Shown: positions 1-9,340 of the stretch, piece after piece | How positions within the stretch are numbered: position 1 is the stretch's first letter | Layout: the number at the start of each line of letters is the position of its first letter | Source of the DNA: Glaciecola flavus | Lineage (GTDB): Bacteria; Pseudomonadota; Gammaproteobacteria; Enterobacterales; Alteromonadaceae | Direction: 5' to 3' | DNA: 64,000 nt | Assembly (NCBI RefSeq): GCF_042646125.1 | Contig: NZ_JBHRSW010000006.1 | Location: 1 to 64,000, forward strand | Made by a program: the position numbers and the translations under genes | The notes under the pieces: generated by a model | What the model was told of the DNA's origin: nothing | The model's input: only the letters and a program-made list of their open reading frames with translations | The model's database searches: none

Positions 1-124
1 AAGTGAAAGGCACATTATCAAATCATTGCTGGGCGTTAACTAGGTGTAATTGTTTTGACTGACACCAGAGTTCAGCGCTTTGCCTAGTTGTAATGGTCAG
101 ATCACTCAAGAAAACTTGCCTGAG

Positions 125-156
125 AATTGACCATGAGACAACAGGCATGGTCGATT
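125..156. repeat. Inverted repeat (hairpin) at window edge
   Basis: Arms 125-135 and 146-156 are complementary at 10 of 11 positions around a 10-base loop. A second small hairpin lies just left of it (CTCAAG, about 103-108, against CTTG and TGAG near 115-124), and GGTCAGATCA near 93 recurs as GGTCTGATCA near 156. No reading frame in bases 1-218 looks coding. The stretch may be the remnant of a mobile-element end or a terminator region; the function is unknown. Confidence 0.3.
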
Positions 157-218
157 TGGTCTGATCACATCTAAGTAGGTGTTTTAAGACAGGCGATAAA
201 AAGTATCCGATTTATGGT

Positions 219-1115
219 TCAATTCTTTCCAAAAAAGGCTCGCCTGAGCCTCTGAGTCATAGGAAAAATTCCGATACCACCGCGTGGGTCTCCTCGCAGA
301 CCACGTTTTATTCCCTTTGCTATACTTAATAATCTATACAGAACGCTTCCAGTTTTTGAAGATAGGCGTGAATTAGCAGAAAATCTTGTAAGTGAGGCAT
401 TTGTGTGTTGAACACGATATATTACCGCTCTAAAGGGCACCGCAAGCCAATGCCCTTCCTCAACTTTGAAGCGCTTGAATATTAAATGATGACTTCCGAT
501 CTCAGCGATACCGTAATCATGGTTTACCATACCCAGTGAGTTCAACTCATTCTCGTTGAACATAGCATAAGCATTCTTAGGAAGTATCAAAGTGGATCCG
601 CAAAATTTGTGGATATTGTCAATTTTACCAAGGCGCTTGGTTCCGCTCTCCCAAAAGTATCCTTTTTCGACATAAAAAAATTTCTGTTCAACCTTATCTG
701 TAATGAAAGAAACCAAATTCTCGTGTAACAAATCATCGTCGTCAACTACCATCACTAGCTCGTCGTCTTCCACACAGTCCATAGCTGCAGCGATTCTGCT
801 ACCTTTATCATGGCGAATCGCAACAAACATTTCTTCCCTAGTCAAGCTCGCAACCTCATGGTTTGAAGGTCTAATGTTAACGTAAACGACATGAAAATTC
901 TTTGGTAATTCAGGGAGTTTCTGCTCTGTATTGCAAGCAATATACACTTTCCAAGCATTGCAGTTTTGATTGTCAAAAGAACGAAATAGTTGAGATAAGC
1001 AGTCTTGCTGGTGTTCTTTGTCCTTTACCGTATCTGGGTGACGTATTGGTACAATAAAATTTAATACTCGAGACTTTCCAAGCGAGTTAGTTCTGAGCCG
1101 AAATTCTTTGTGCAT
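219..1115 (-). CDS. Putative glycosyltransferase (GT-A-like), EPS locus
   Basis: Protein of about 298 residues, probably a cytoplasmic nucleotide-sugar-dependent transferase of the polysaccharide locus. Near residue 130 it has a run of four Asp (MVVDDDDLLHEN), placed like the metal-binding DXD motif of GT-A enzymes. Before it comes a region (FIVPIRHPDTV) resembling the first Rossmann-like strand. The C-terminus is basic, as in membrane-associated transferases. The ATG at 1115 is preferred over an upstream in-frame GTG at 1130. Neither start has a clear Shine-Dalgarno (SD) sequence. It is the last gene of the left accessory block. The donor and acceptor cannot be read from sequence. Confidence 0.6.
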   Translation of the reverse strand: MHKEFRLRTNSLGKSRVLNFIVPIRHPDTVKDKEHQQDCLSQLFRSFDNQNCNAWKVYIACNTEQKLPELPKNFHVVYVNIRPSNHEVASLTREEMFVAIRHDKGSRIAAAMDCVEDDELVMVVDDDDLLHENLVSFITDKVEQKFFYVEKGYFWESGTKRLGKIDNIHKFCGSTLILPKNAYAMFNENELNSLGMVNHDYGIAEIGSHHLIFKRFKVEEGHWLAVPFRAVIYRVQHTNASLTRFSANSRLSSKTGSVLYRLLSIAKGIKRGLRGDPRGGIGIFPMTQRLRRAFFGKN

Positions 1116-1199
1116 ATTTAAGTGTAACACTGCTGTTTGTGTTACATACTATCACTTCTTTAAAAAAAATACTGTTGTCTTTTTTATCAAATTGTAGCT

Positions 1200-2174
1200 T
1201 TAAAGGTAGGTAACAATAGATAACCATCGAGATTCAATTCTTGCATCATTAAAGTTGTTTTGCGACTGCTGAACCAAGGCCTCTCTATCAATATCCGCCA
1301 ATAATTCGAGATCATTGGCTATCGTCGTTCTAGAAAACAAGGGGGTATCACCAATCTCAGATTTTATGTAATGCCCAAAATCACCTTTAGAAATCAAACA
1401 TGGCACACCTAAACTGATCGCATGAAAGTATACGCCGGTGACTAGCATTGAGTTATCTGCATGCGGTAGTACAACAAATTTCGCTGACTTTATTTCGCGT
1501 TCAAGCTCTTCTGCCGACAAAAAGGCGTTTACAAATGTACAGTTTAGCTTTCGACTCTGTATTACCGTATGTATTTCTTTTTCTAAGTCTGAGTCACTGC
1601 ACTTACCGACTACTCTAATCGTTAAGTTTGCGGGCCACACCGATAATAACTCGACTATACCTTTATACTTTTTTACCACTCCCACAATAAGAAATGGTGC
1701 AGTGGCACTTGCTCGTGATACAAGTACCGCTTTTGGTAGATACAGTGGATGAGGTATATATTCTATATCTAACTGCTGCGTTGGCCGATGAGCAACAACT
1801 GCGTCAGAGAAGCTTGACAATAGCTTCCTCAATAGTGAGAACCACCTGAAAGCTTTGCCACTATGTGGGTTTAGATTGTGCCGCACCCAAATAATTTTTC
1901 TAAACTTAAACCGACATACAATTAGAATGAAAGTAGATTTGATAATTTCAAGTAACGCAGAGCTTCGATAAGATACACGGTCTTCAAACCAGTTTAATAT
2001 CAGCACACTCTGTTTATCAATAGTAAGAACATGGCGAATTTCACTTAATAAAAGATCGGTTTGTTCCACCGAAAAGCCGCAACCTTTCCATATCCGAGTA
2101 TTTAAGTCTATATATTGATTTGTATTGTTTACTCTTGGGTAACAAACTATATGTGTTTTTTTTGCGTTGGCCAT
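1200..2174 (-). CDS. Putative GT-B glycosyltransferase, EPS locus
   Basis: Protein of 324 residues with GT-B character. The N-terminal half has no signal peptide, and the C-terminal half carries a typical donor-site stretch: a strand with VVGKCSDSDL, then FVVLPHADNSMLVTGVYFHAISLGVPCL, in which a small-residue helix (ISLGVP) follows the acidic donor-binding loop. The family resembles GumK-like or poorly classified GT4 enzymes acting on lipid-linked oligosaccharides. It lies 42 bp downstream of the flippase gene on the same strand and is probably co-transcribed with it. The sugar specificity is unknown. Confidence 0.6.
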   Translation of the reverse strand: MANAKKTHIVCYPRVNNTNQYIDLNTRIWKGCGFSVEQTDLLLSEIRHVLTIDKQSVLILNWFEDRVSYRSSALLEIIKSTFILIVCRFKFRKIIWVRHNLNPHSGKAFRWFSLLRKLLSSFSDAVVAHRPTQQLDIEYIPHPLYLPKAVLVSRASATAPFLIVGVVKKYKGIVELLSVWPANLTIRVVGKCSDSDLEKEIHTVIQSRKLNCTFVNAFLSAEELEREIKSAKFVVLPHADNSMLVTGVYFHAISLGVPCLISKGDFGHYIKSEIGDTPLFSRTTIANDLELLADIDREALVQQSQNNFNDARIESRWLSIVTYL

Positions 2175-2216
2175 AATTTACTCAAACATAATAGTCTAAA
2201 GGTAATGCACCTAGCT

Positions 2217-3707
2217 TTATTCGACAAAAGGCTTGTTTCGTCCAAGTCTAAGCTGAAGAGTCTGCATAAATTTATGGAACAAATTAAACAGATATTTCCA
2301 AACTCGGCTGCGTTTCTTCATCACGATTAGCATAGTATAAGTAAGGGGCAGATAAACGCACAAGAACAACAAACCGCATAATAATGCCTCAACGAGCAAA
2401 GGTAAGGTACTAGGTACAACTGCATTTGTGATGGACGCAAGGACTACAATAATTGATATTAAGGCGAACTGGAAAAAAATTTGCAAAAGTGTTTTCCAAC
2501 CAAAATATTTTACAATGATAACTACGGAAAACAGAGTAGCAAGCGTGGCTTCTATTGCGACTTTTGTTATCGCGAATGCTTGAATAGAATCCAAACTTAA
2601 CAACAAAAGTGCGCTGTATATCGCCACGAAACTAAATGTTTCGATAATAAAACACATTCGAGTATTGCCATCAATAATGAGTAGTTGGATTGTATTTCCA
2701 AGCAAAGTTGAACTTATCAATGATATTGAGAAAACAGCGAACAAAATCGAGTACTCCGTCCAACTACCTCCTAAAAAAACTTCTGTTATCAACAAATGAT
2801 TCCCAATCATAAATCCAACTATTGGCGCAGCGAATAAAAATAAGGCAATCATAATGACAGCAAACTGTTGTTCAAAATATGATTTATTATCTCGAATTTC
2901 TGATAATTGAACGAGGAGAGGTTGCGTTGCTGGACCAATAAAATAAGTTACTGGAAAAGAAGACAAGTATTTGATGGTGTGATAGGAGCCAAGACTGGCA
3001 CTAGAAAATGAGGAACTCACAATTATTGTATCAAGCTGAGCCTTGCCATACCCCATCAAAGACTGTAGCCACAACCAACTTGAAAAACTCCACTGCGCTT
3101 TAAAGTTCACCAAGGTAAATTTGGGTCTGTGGGAATGTATAATATATGAGCCGGCACTTGCTACAATAGCCATCGTAAACTGCCCTGCAATCAAAGCCCA
3201 ATAATTTTTCAAGGTAAAGGCTAAAGTCACTGAAATAATAACAGCCAATACTTTTCCAGCAATACTAACCTTCGTAATCGGTACGTAGTTCTGTGCTCGC
3301 TTTAAGTGGATTATTCCAGGATTTGCTAAACCAGACACAATAAACATACTGGCGCACACGTATAGAATATTTTGTAGCCTATCGTCTCCGTAATAGCTAA
3401 CAAAGAGGGGTGAAAAAATGATGAGCATTGACGATGTAAATACGTTGCTAATAAAGCTGATTGTCCAAGTAGTGTTTATCATATCGTCATTAATAGTTTT
3501 AGAGCGCATCAAGTATGCTCCTCCACCAAGCTGTTTTAGAGCGTCAAAAAAGCCCATCACCAACAACGCGATTGCAATAATACCGAAATCTTCAGGTACT
3601 AATAGTCTTACAAGTATTAATGTGCTGACCAAGCCAACCATTTTTCGAAATACTTCTGCTCCACTCAACAGCATACTTGCTGAAAAAAGTTTTTTAACAT
3701 TTGCCAT
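2217..3707 (-). CDS. Wzx-like polysaccharide flippase (MOP superfamily)
   Basis: Inner-membrane protein of 496 residues with 12 or more predicted hydrophobic segments. It begins KLFSASMLLSGAEVFRKMVG, the amphipathic start and first helix typical of WzxC/Polysacc_synt_3 flippases. These proteins move undecaprenyl-diphosphate-linked repeat units from the cytoplasm to the periplasm for polymerisation. Length fits the family (about 480-500). It heads a minus-strand run with the GT-B gene. Together with the O-antigen-ligase/Wzy-like protein and the Wzz/Wza-like proteins in the window, it indicates a Wzx/Wzy-dependent pathway. The C-terminus is basic (KKRSRVWKYLF). Confidence 0.85.
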   Translation of the reverse strand: MANVKKLFSASMLLSGAEVFRKMVGLVSTLILVRLLVPEDFGIIAIALLVMGFFDALKQLGGGAYLMRSKTINDDMINTTWTISFISNVFTSSMLIIFSPLFVSYYGDDRLQNILYVCASMFIVSGLANPGIIHLKRAQNYVPITKVSIAGKVLAVIISVTLAFTLKNYWALIAGQFTMAIVASAGSYIIHSHRPKFTLVNFKAQWSFSSWLWLQSLMGYGKAQLDTIIVSSSFSSASLGSYHTIKYLSSFPVTYFIGPATQPLLVQLSEIRDNKSYFEQQFAVIMIALFLFAAPIVGFMIGNHLLITEVFLGGSWTEYSILFAVFSISLISSTLLGNTIQLLIIDGNTRMCFIIETFSFVAIYSALLLLSLDSIQAFAITKVAIEATLATLFSVVIIVKYFGWKTLLQIFFQFALISIIVVLASITNAVVPSTLPLLVEALLCGLLFLCVYLPLTYTMLIVMKKRSRVWKYLFNLFHKFMQTLQLRLGRNKPFVE

Positions 3708-3887
3708 AAAAGTGAATGTCCAGTTTGGTCAAATTAATAAGAAATGAAAATAGCTCATAATGCAATGTTAGCATTACCGTAAAAAACACTGCGAAATCCC
3801 TAACAACTAATAACAAGGCGAATAATACGTAAGGAAAAAGCGACATATAGCTAGTGATAACTTTTCAGTATAGCCACCAGTAGCAAA

Positions 3888-4772
3888 CTATATGATTTTA
3901 TGTGTAAAGTAATACGCTTTTACTACCAAATAGCGCACAACCTGTCTAAGTAAACTCTCTGAAACATCCCTGCGCAAAGCGCCAGTATAGTATCGTCGAA
4001 ACAATTTGGCTCTTGGATGGGGATCTAAATAAAACCACGGTTTGATCCCAGAAGAGTAATGCATGATAACAGCTTTATCTAACGCTTCCCTCAGCGTTCG
4101 TTGTTCTACTTTGTCAAAAAGGTGTATTTTTCTAATAAAAAACGTTTGATAGTTATAAATTGCATCCATTTGATAAAAACAACCATTCACCAAGTGATTG
4201 AACACATCCTGATCATGGAAAATTAAGTGTTGACCTTGCTTGTTAATATATTCATGTGCTCGCGCATAAAATCCAGTTTGTCTCATCATTTTTAAATTCA
4301 TCAATAACACACCAGCATTGAAATATACCGCATCCGAATGCATATTGAGTGCTTCATGGCGAGATGAAAATGGATTTTCCACTGCTCCTAAACAATAATC
4401 AGAGATGTCTGTCTCCCAAAGTGGCAAAAGATCGTCCAACACAATGATATCGCCATCTAAGTACAAAATTTTATCAAGCCCGTCGATTGCCTTAATAATC
4501 TCAAATTTAACAAATGTAGCTTTAGATACATGGTTCTTAGGACCAACATCATCAACCAAAATGTCCGTGCTAACAAAATGAATCGACAAGTTTTCAGATT
4601 GGTGCTGCTCAAAATAGGATTGATTTCTAATAGACAGATCATTAAAAACCAAATGGATATCAATAGCATTGTTTGCATTAGTCGCCGCAATCGAGCGGAT
4701 AACCGCATCTACTTGTTGAACATAGTTGTCATCCAAGCAAAAGGCAATTTGTATTCTAGAGTGCTGTCGCAT
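3888..4772 (-). CDS. GT8 family glycosyltransferase
   Basis: Protein of about 294 residues, a retaining GT-A enzyme of family GT8 (LgtC/WaaJ/glycogenin-like). Evidence: an N-terminal Rossmann strand with IQIAFCLDDNYVQQVD; the metal-binding DXD in KILYLDGDIIVLDDL; a second conserved block VYFNAGVLLMNL; the HDQDVFNHL motif; and a C-terminal MHYSSGIKPW, matching the HxxGxxKPW signature that binds the donor. The ATG at 4772 is preferred to an in-frame TTG at 4784. It stands alone between a DUF707 gene and the flippase, probably adding a glucosyl or galactosyl residue to the repeat unit or lipid-A core. Confidence 0.85.
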   Translation of the reverse strand: MRQHSRIQIAFCLDDNYVQQVDAVIRSIAATNANNAIDIHLVFNDLSIRNQSYFEQHQSENLSIHFVSTDILVDDVGPKNHVSKATFVKFEIIKAIDGLDKILYLDGDIIVLDDLLPLWETDISDYCLGAVENPFSSRHEALNMHSDAVYFNAGVLLMNLKMMRQTGFYARAHEYINKQGQHLIFHDQDVFNHLVNGCFYQMDAIYNYQTFFIRKIHLFDKVEQRTLREALDKAVIMHYSSGIKPWFYLDPHPRAKLFRRYYTGALRRDVSESLLRQVVRYLVVKAYYFTHKII

Positions 4773-4828
4773 TTTTTCTCGCAATCATACAAAGACTAGT
4801 TGATGTAAGCTGTATACGCACCAAACGT

Positions 4829-5692
4829 CTAGGGATAAGGCTGACTAAATGTAAGTTTTTTGTATGTGTGATATAACACTTTAAAAAACAATACCTTCAA
4901 GCTTGGCAATATAGTAGCGATAAAGCGCTGAGGTCGCACGGCGCGATATTCTATTTTTTGATAATTTCTTTCAATACCTAGTTTTTGAGATTTTATGTCC
5001 CAACTTTTCATTCGATCGTCAAAACTCACCGCGGTATCAATCTCACGTACTCCCCCCTTAGCAATTTGATCTCTAGGGTTACAGCAAGGGATAATATCAA
5101 AAATGGCTATTTTGTTGCGCTCCGTATCCTTGTCTGCAAGACGGCTCGAGTACCAATAATCCACACCGATTCCCACTACCTCAGCATCGTACTCTTTAAG
5201 AAACATCAACAATGATTCACGTTCAAATAGAGGCGAATTGACTTCCACAAAGTTGGTATACCGCATATAACTGAATGGTTTAGCTTCATTAATTTTGTGA
5301 TTTACTTTGCCTCTTCGGTGAAATGCAAGCTGCGACAACCATAGTTTTTCTGCTTTATGCATGGCAAAATGGCGATTAAAATCCTCTGCGCGTAAAGTCA
5401 GATCATCATCAATCACCAGAATATAGTCGTAACGATTAAGAATATCCGGCCAATGTTGGTAAACCCAAAGTAAATTAGGAAATTTTGCACCTTTGTGCTT
5501 GACGAAATAATCAGACGAAGACGCTAAGTTATCCTCATTTCCTTGTGCGTAATACACACAAAACAAATCGAAGTTTTTATCACCAAGTACCCAGCTGGTT
5601 AGTGCCGTCTTATTACCTGCAGAAGTAAACACTAAATAGGGATGATTGCTTTTATCTAAACTTTTGGAAAGAACAGTCAAATCAAGCTTCAC
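4829..5692 (-). CDS. DUF707 family protein, putative glycosyltransferase-like
   Basis: Protein of 287 residues resembling DUF707 (PF05212). That family is found in polysaccharide loci and in plants, and is thought to be glycosyltransferase-like. Visible features are an acidic metal-site-like motif YDYILVIDDDLTL near residue 90, a downstream EVNSPLF/GIGVDYWYSSRL block, and a late FDIIPCCNPRDQ block containing a Cys pair. The start codon appears to be GTG at 5692, with no clear SD sequence. It is probably a tailoring enzyme of the exopolysaccharide. No reaction has been established for the family to my knowledge. Confidence 0.65.
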   Translation of the reverse strand: MKLDLTVLSKSLDKSNHPYLVFTSAGNKTALTSWVLGDKNFDLFCVYYAQGNEDNLASSSDYFVKHKGAKFPNLLWVYQHWPDILNRYDYILVIDDDLTLRAEDFNRHFAMHKAEKLWLSQLAFHRRGKVNHKINEAKPFSYMRYTNFVEVNSPLFERESLLMFLKEYDAEVVGIGVDYWYSSRLADKDTERNKIAIFDIIPCCNPRDQIAKGGVREIDTAVSFDDRMKSWDIKSQKLGIERNYQKIEYRAVRPQRFIATILPSLKVLFFKVLYHTYKKLTFSQPYP

Positions 5693-5944
5693 TACACAAT
5701 ATTGTAATTGTATCTAAGGTGCTTGATAGTACAATAATACTTACCCAATTTACCAGAGACTGTTTTATCTTTGTTTGCTATTTATCACAACGTAATTATG
5801 CATGGCTGGAAGTTTCTTAGCAGAATCAACCATGCTGAAGATACGGCTATGCGACTGAATAAGCATTTTTTCATCCAATATAAATATATTTCAAATTTAC
5901 CGGGACAAATTTAAGTATATGTTTTTCAATAATTGAGAAGGTCA

Positions 5945-6754
5945 ATGTTGTTTAAAAAGAAATTAAAAAAAAGATCACGCTTAGACAAGGCACTAGAGCA
6001 CAGAGATTTTGCCTATTTTTGGCAACCAAAAGATGGTGTACCTAACATAGGTGATTACTTAGCGTTTGAAACAGTGAACTATTGTCTAAATTTGGAAGAT
6101 AAAGACGTATCTCAAATTAAATCAGGTAAATTATTGTCTATTGGTTCGGTGCTACATTTTGCAGCCAATGGCGATACACTTTGGGGAACGGGCAAAAACG
6201 GAAAAATATCTGAACATATGCATGTTTATAATACCTTGAACGTCTCCGCAGTAAGAGGACCTTTAACCCGTCACTATCTTTTGTCTAAAGGTATTGATTG
6301 TCCCGAAATATATGGTGATCCTGGAATACTTGCGCCGTTTATTTACCCTGCTTCACTTTTGCAATCAAAAACAGAGAAAAGAGATTTTGTTATTGTTCCG
6401 CAACTAAACGACGATATGAATAAATATAAAGCCTATACCGAGAAACTTATCTCGCCTCGCTTAATGCCAAGCCAATTCATTAAAAAGTTACTATCTGCGA
6501 AAAAGGTAATCTCTAGCAGCTTACATGGAATTATACTAGCTGAAGCCTATGGTATAGAAGCGGTTTTTTATGACTCAGGTAGTGGAGAAAGCGCTTTTAA
6601 ATATGAAGATTATTACAAAGGCACGGGCAGAGACACTTTTCACAGCGCCAAGAGTATAGAAGAGGCGCTGATAGCAACAATGCCTCCCATTCCAGATTTA
6701 TTGACACGCCAGCAAGCGCTAATCAAGGCATTCCCATATGATTTATACGAATAA
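5945..6754 (+). CDS. Polysaccharide pyruvyl transferase family protein
   Basis: Protein of about 269 residues of the PF04230 family (CsaB/WcaK/ExoV type), which transfers pyruvate from phosphoenolpyruvate to form ketals on surface polysaccharides. Recognisable blocks are VPNIGDYL at the N-terminus, SAVRGPLTRHYL (the conserved RGP loop), EIYGDPGILAP, and a C-terminal SSSLHGIILAEAYG resembling the SxRxH/SxLHG motif of the nucleotide/PEP site. The ATG at 5945 follows AGAAGG closely; an in-frame TTG at 5933 is less likely. It is a lone plus-strand gene among minus-strand neighbours, so it has its own promoter in 5693-5944. Confidence 0.8.
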   Translation: MLFKKKLKKRSRLDKALEHRDFAYFWQPKDGVPNIGDYLAFETVNYCLNLEDKDVSQIKSGKLLSIGSVLHFAANGDTLWGTGKNGKISEHMHVYNTLNVSAVRGPLTRHYLLSKGIDCPEIYGDPGILAPFIYPASLLQSKTEKRDFVIVPQLNDDMNKYKAYTEKLISPRLMPSQFIKKLLSAKKVISSSLHGIILAEAYGIEAVFYDSGSGESAFKYEDYYKGTGRDTFHSAKSIEEALIATMPPIPDLLTRQQALIKAFPYDLYE

Positions 6755-6768
6755 TGGACGAATAGCCC

Positions 6769-7704
6769 TTACTTAATAAGAGTAAAATATAATAATATGG
6801 GCAGGGTAGAAACATTAACATTTTGTCTACAGCGCCAAATAATCTCTTGGCGCCAAACTGCATCGAACAAATGCTTTTTCCTAAGTGCTTTTATAAATGT
6901 TATGACTTCTTTTAACTCTCGAAAGGTCAAGCGATAGTTGGGTAGACCTGCGAAAACGTTATACCAAAATTTCTGAAAAATACTTTCTGATATATTAATC
7001 TGGTAATAACGCTCGATGAATTCTTGTGAAATAACAATGGTTGAACACCACATCTTCATTCGTTTTTCAAACGAATCTGGAGTGAGTCTATATTGGATCA
7101 GATTTTGATTTATTCCTCCTAAGGTAAACCCACTCATCACCAAGTCAACCCAAAGTCGATAGTCTTCAGAAATACCGTATCCACTAGTGTACCCACCAAG
7201 CTTTTCTAGCACTTCAGTTTTAATGAATAAAGATGGATGTCTCAGTCTTGAGTTAAAAGCAAGTTCTGCGGCCATAGTTTCATGTTCTGTAGATACACCG
7301 AGTGCACTTTGACGTTTGCCTCCTTCGTCTATGATAATTGCGCCAGTAAAACTGGCGTCAATCTGGGGATTATTTTGCATATATTCCAATTGTTTTGCTA
7401 GTCGCTGTGGTTCAGCAATATCATCAGAATCGTGACGAGCAAGCCATTTGGTATGGGTGTTTTTTAATCCAATATTGAGTGCATTTACGATGCCACCGTT
7501 CTGTTCACAGTTGATTAACCTAACTCGCTCATCTGAGCATGCAATCTTATTTAGAAGTGCACTAATCTCTGCACCACTACCATCATTCACAATCAGAAAT
7601 TCAAAATCTGTGAGTGTCTGCCCCAGTATACTGTTGATTGACAGTGTTAAGTGTTTCTGATTGCCGTTATACACGGGCATCAACACTGTGATTATTGCTT
7701 CCAT
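6769..7704 (-). CDS. GT2 family glycosyltransferase
   Basis: Protein of 311 residues. The GT-A fold of family GT2 is clear: ITVLMPVYNGNQKHL at the start, SILGQTLTDFEFLIVNDGSG, then LARHDSDDIAEPQRL, whose DSDD is the DXD metal site. Later comes GYGISEDYRLWVDL, carrying the ED general-base motif. It would transfer a sugar to the growing lipid-linked repeat unit at the cytoplasmic face. It converges with the pyruvyltransferase gene with only 14 bases between the stops. Donor sugar unknown. Confidence 0.85.
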   Translation of the reverse strand: MEAIITVLMPVYNGNQKHLTLSINSILGQTLTDFEFLIVNDGSGAEISALLNKIACSDERVRLINCEQNGGIVNALNIGLKNTHTKWLARHDSDDIAEPQRLAKQLEYMQNNPQIDASFTGAIIIDEGGKRQSALGVSTEHETMAAELAFNSRLRHPSLFIKTEVLEKLGGYTSGYGISEDYRLWVDLVMSGFTLGGINQNLIQYRLTPDSFEKRMKMWCSTIVISQEFIERYYQINISESIFQKFWYNVFAGLPNYRLTFRELKEVITFIKALRKKHLFDAVWRQEIIWRCRQNVNVSTLPILLYFTLIK

Positions 7705-7810
7705 TGACTGCCTTGTAATAGTTCGCTCGTGTTATTATTTTTAGTTGAACATAGGGATACGCAAATGTATATACTGATAACACTTTTTGCAGTAAGATTT
7801 TTGCGTATTT

Positions 7811-7869
7811 TAGAGACTGTTTATCTTATGTGGACTCGCCAGTTGTCAACATAAGATAGACAGCCTCTA
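7811..7869. repeat. Long inverted repeat between divergent genes
   Basis: Arms 7811-7831 and 7849-7869 are complementary except for one A/C mismatch and one G-T pair, around a 17-base spacer. The whole hairpin is about 59 bases, in the divergent gap 7705-7928. There is no U tract on either side, so it is not an ordinary terminator. It could be a small MITE-like element, an operator, or a structure in the leader of the downstream membrane-protein gene. No clear target-site duplication flanks it. Confidence 0.55.
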
Positions 7870-7928
7870 GTATAAAAATACTTAACCCATATCGTGATGT
7901 AACTTACTATTTTTGAAGGGAATAAAAA

Positions 7929-9146
7929 TTGACTTATGGAAATAGGACGCGTAATCCCGCTGTAACGCTGTCGAAGTATGACTACCTAGTGATGCTTACG
8001 ATTTCAATTGCAACGTTTACTATAGTATTCCTTGGAGCAAACACACTTAATTTTTATGCGCTTAGTCATGGCGATAATATGTGGTTTCAAGCAGACACCA
8101 CAAGGTACGTGGAGATTTACATTTCGAGGTGGGAAGATCATTCACGCACCAACCTACACCCTCTCCTATCCTTGTTGACGAGTCTCCCAACACAAGCATT
8201 GCTATTTTTGGGGTTCGCTCCGAAAGAAGCAATAAATATTGTACTAGCTACTTACTCTGCTTGCTGGGTATGCATATTGTTTGTGATCGCAAGAAAGCTA
8301 GACCACAGCTTTATGTCATCATTGATAATTGTATTATTGGGTGTATCTTCCGCATCTTTTTTGTTTTTTGCCATCATTCCGGAGAGTTTTCTTTTGGGCT
8401 CGATCAGCATGCTCGTTGTCATGCTTGTGATGTGCACCAACGAGAAAAATAAATACAGTTATTTGTTCTATATTCTAGCAAACATTGCCGCACTGTCCGT
8501 AACGGTGACAAACTGGATGGCTGGATTTATCGCGACATTTATGCGATTCCCAAAAAAACTGGCGATAGAAATACTTAAAACGACATTTATTATTGTTGCA
8601 ATCTTATCAGCAATACAATTTAAGATTTTTCCATCTTCTGAATTTTTTCTATTTATAGGAAATGAAGCTCAATATGTCTTTATGGAAGAGTCTGGTACGT
8701 TCATTGACAAACTACGAGTATTTTTCATTTCTTCGTTTGTGATACCCGAATTACATGCATTACCTAATCCTTATGCAGAAGCTTTTCCATTGTTCTCAAT
8801 TCAGACATTGCGTAGTCAGGGTGTATTAACACTAAATAATCTCCTAGCATTTTCATGGCTCGCTCTTTTAGTTTACGCGGCTTTCATTTACTACCAGTCA
8901 AACAAGACGCAAACCAACAATTTTTTGTTATATTTGATTATTGGCCAGTTGTGTTTACATGCGATTTATGGCGACGAAACCTTCTTGTATTCGCTTCATT
9001 GGATGCCTTTCCTCGTAATATTTGTAGCAAATATTATGCTGCATCATAAACAGGTTTGGGTAAAATTTGCGTTTTTAAGTTTTATTGGTTTGCAGATGAT
9101 TTCAAACCTGAAACAATTGCAGATAGCAAGCAATATTATCGCTTAA
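7929..9146 (+). CDS. Multi-spanning membrane protein, GT-C-like
   Basis: Protein of 405 residues with roughly ten hydrophobic segments. The first is at about residues 20-40, and a polar periplasmic loop follows (HGDNMWFQADTTRYVEIY). Lipid-linked-sugar-dependent GT-C enzymes (GT39/ArnT-like or mannosyltransferase type) have acidic residues in this first external loop, and the Asp and Glu here would fit. It is unclassified beyond that and could equally be a polysaccharide membrane protein. The start is a TTG at 7929 with a strong GAAGGG eight bases upstream; the next in-frame ATG would remove the first membrane segment. Locus context supports a role in sugar transfer. Confidence 0.6.
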   Translation: MTYGNRTRNPAVTLSKYDYLVMLTISIATFTIVFLGANTLNFYALSHGDNMWFQADTTRYVEIYISRWEDHSRTNLHPLLSLLTSLPTQALLFLGFAPKEAINIVLATYSACWVCILFVIARKLDHSFMSSLIIVLLGVSSASFLFFAIIPESFLLGSISMLVVMLVMCTNEKNKYSYLFYILANIAALSVTVTNWMAGFIATFMRFPKKLAIEILKTTFIIVAILSAIQFKIFPSSEFFLFIGNEAQYVFMEESGTFIDKLRVFFISSFVIPELHALPNPYAEAFPLFSIQTLRSQGVLTLNNLLAFSWLALLVYAAFIYYQSNKTQTNNFLLYLIIGQLCLHAIYGDETFLYSLHWMPFLVIFVANIMLHHKQVWVKFAFLSFIGLQMISNLKQLQIASNIIA

Positions 9147-9340
9147 CTTAGCCCACAACTTCTTGATAGTGCTTCTAACATATGAACCCTCAGTTTCAGA
9201 GTCGACTATTTTCTACCTTGTCAACTTCGCAGACAGCACGCTAGTTAATTTATTTATTTCCTAGTTTTGACATTCTCTTGAACCCACAATATGAAGTATT
9301 GCATACTGACTATGTTTGGTAAGAGATTTGGGGTAATACT

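Noticed and set aside
20..45. Possible integron attC end (GCTGGGCGTTAAC)
   Set aside because: The matching left half would lie outside the window and no gene cassette or integrase is visible, so the resemblance is too short.
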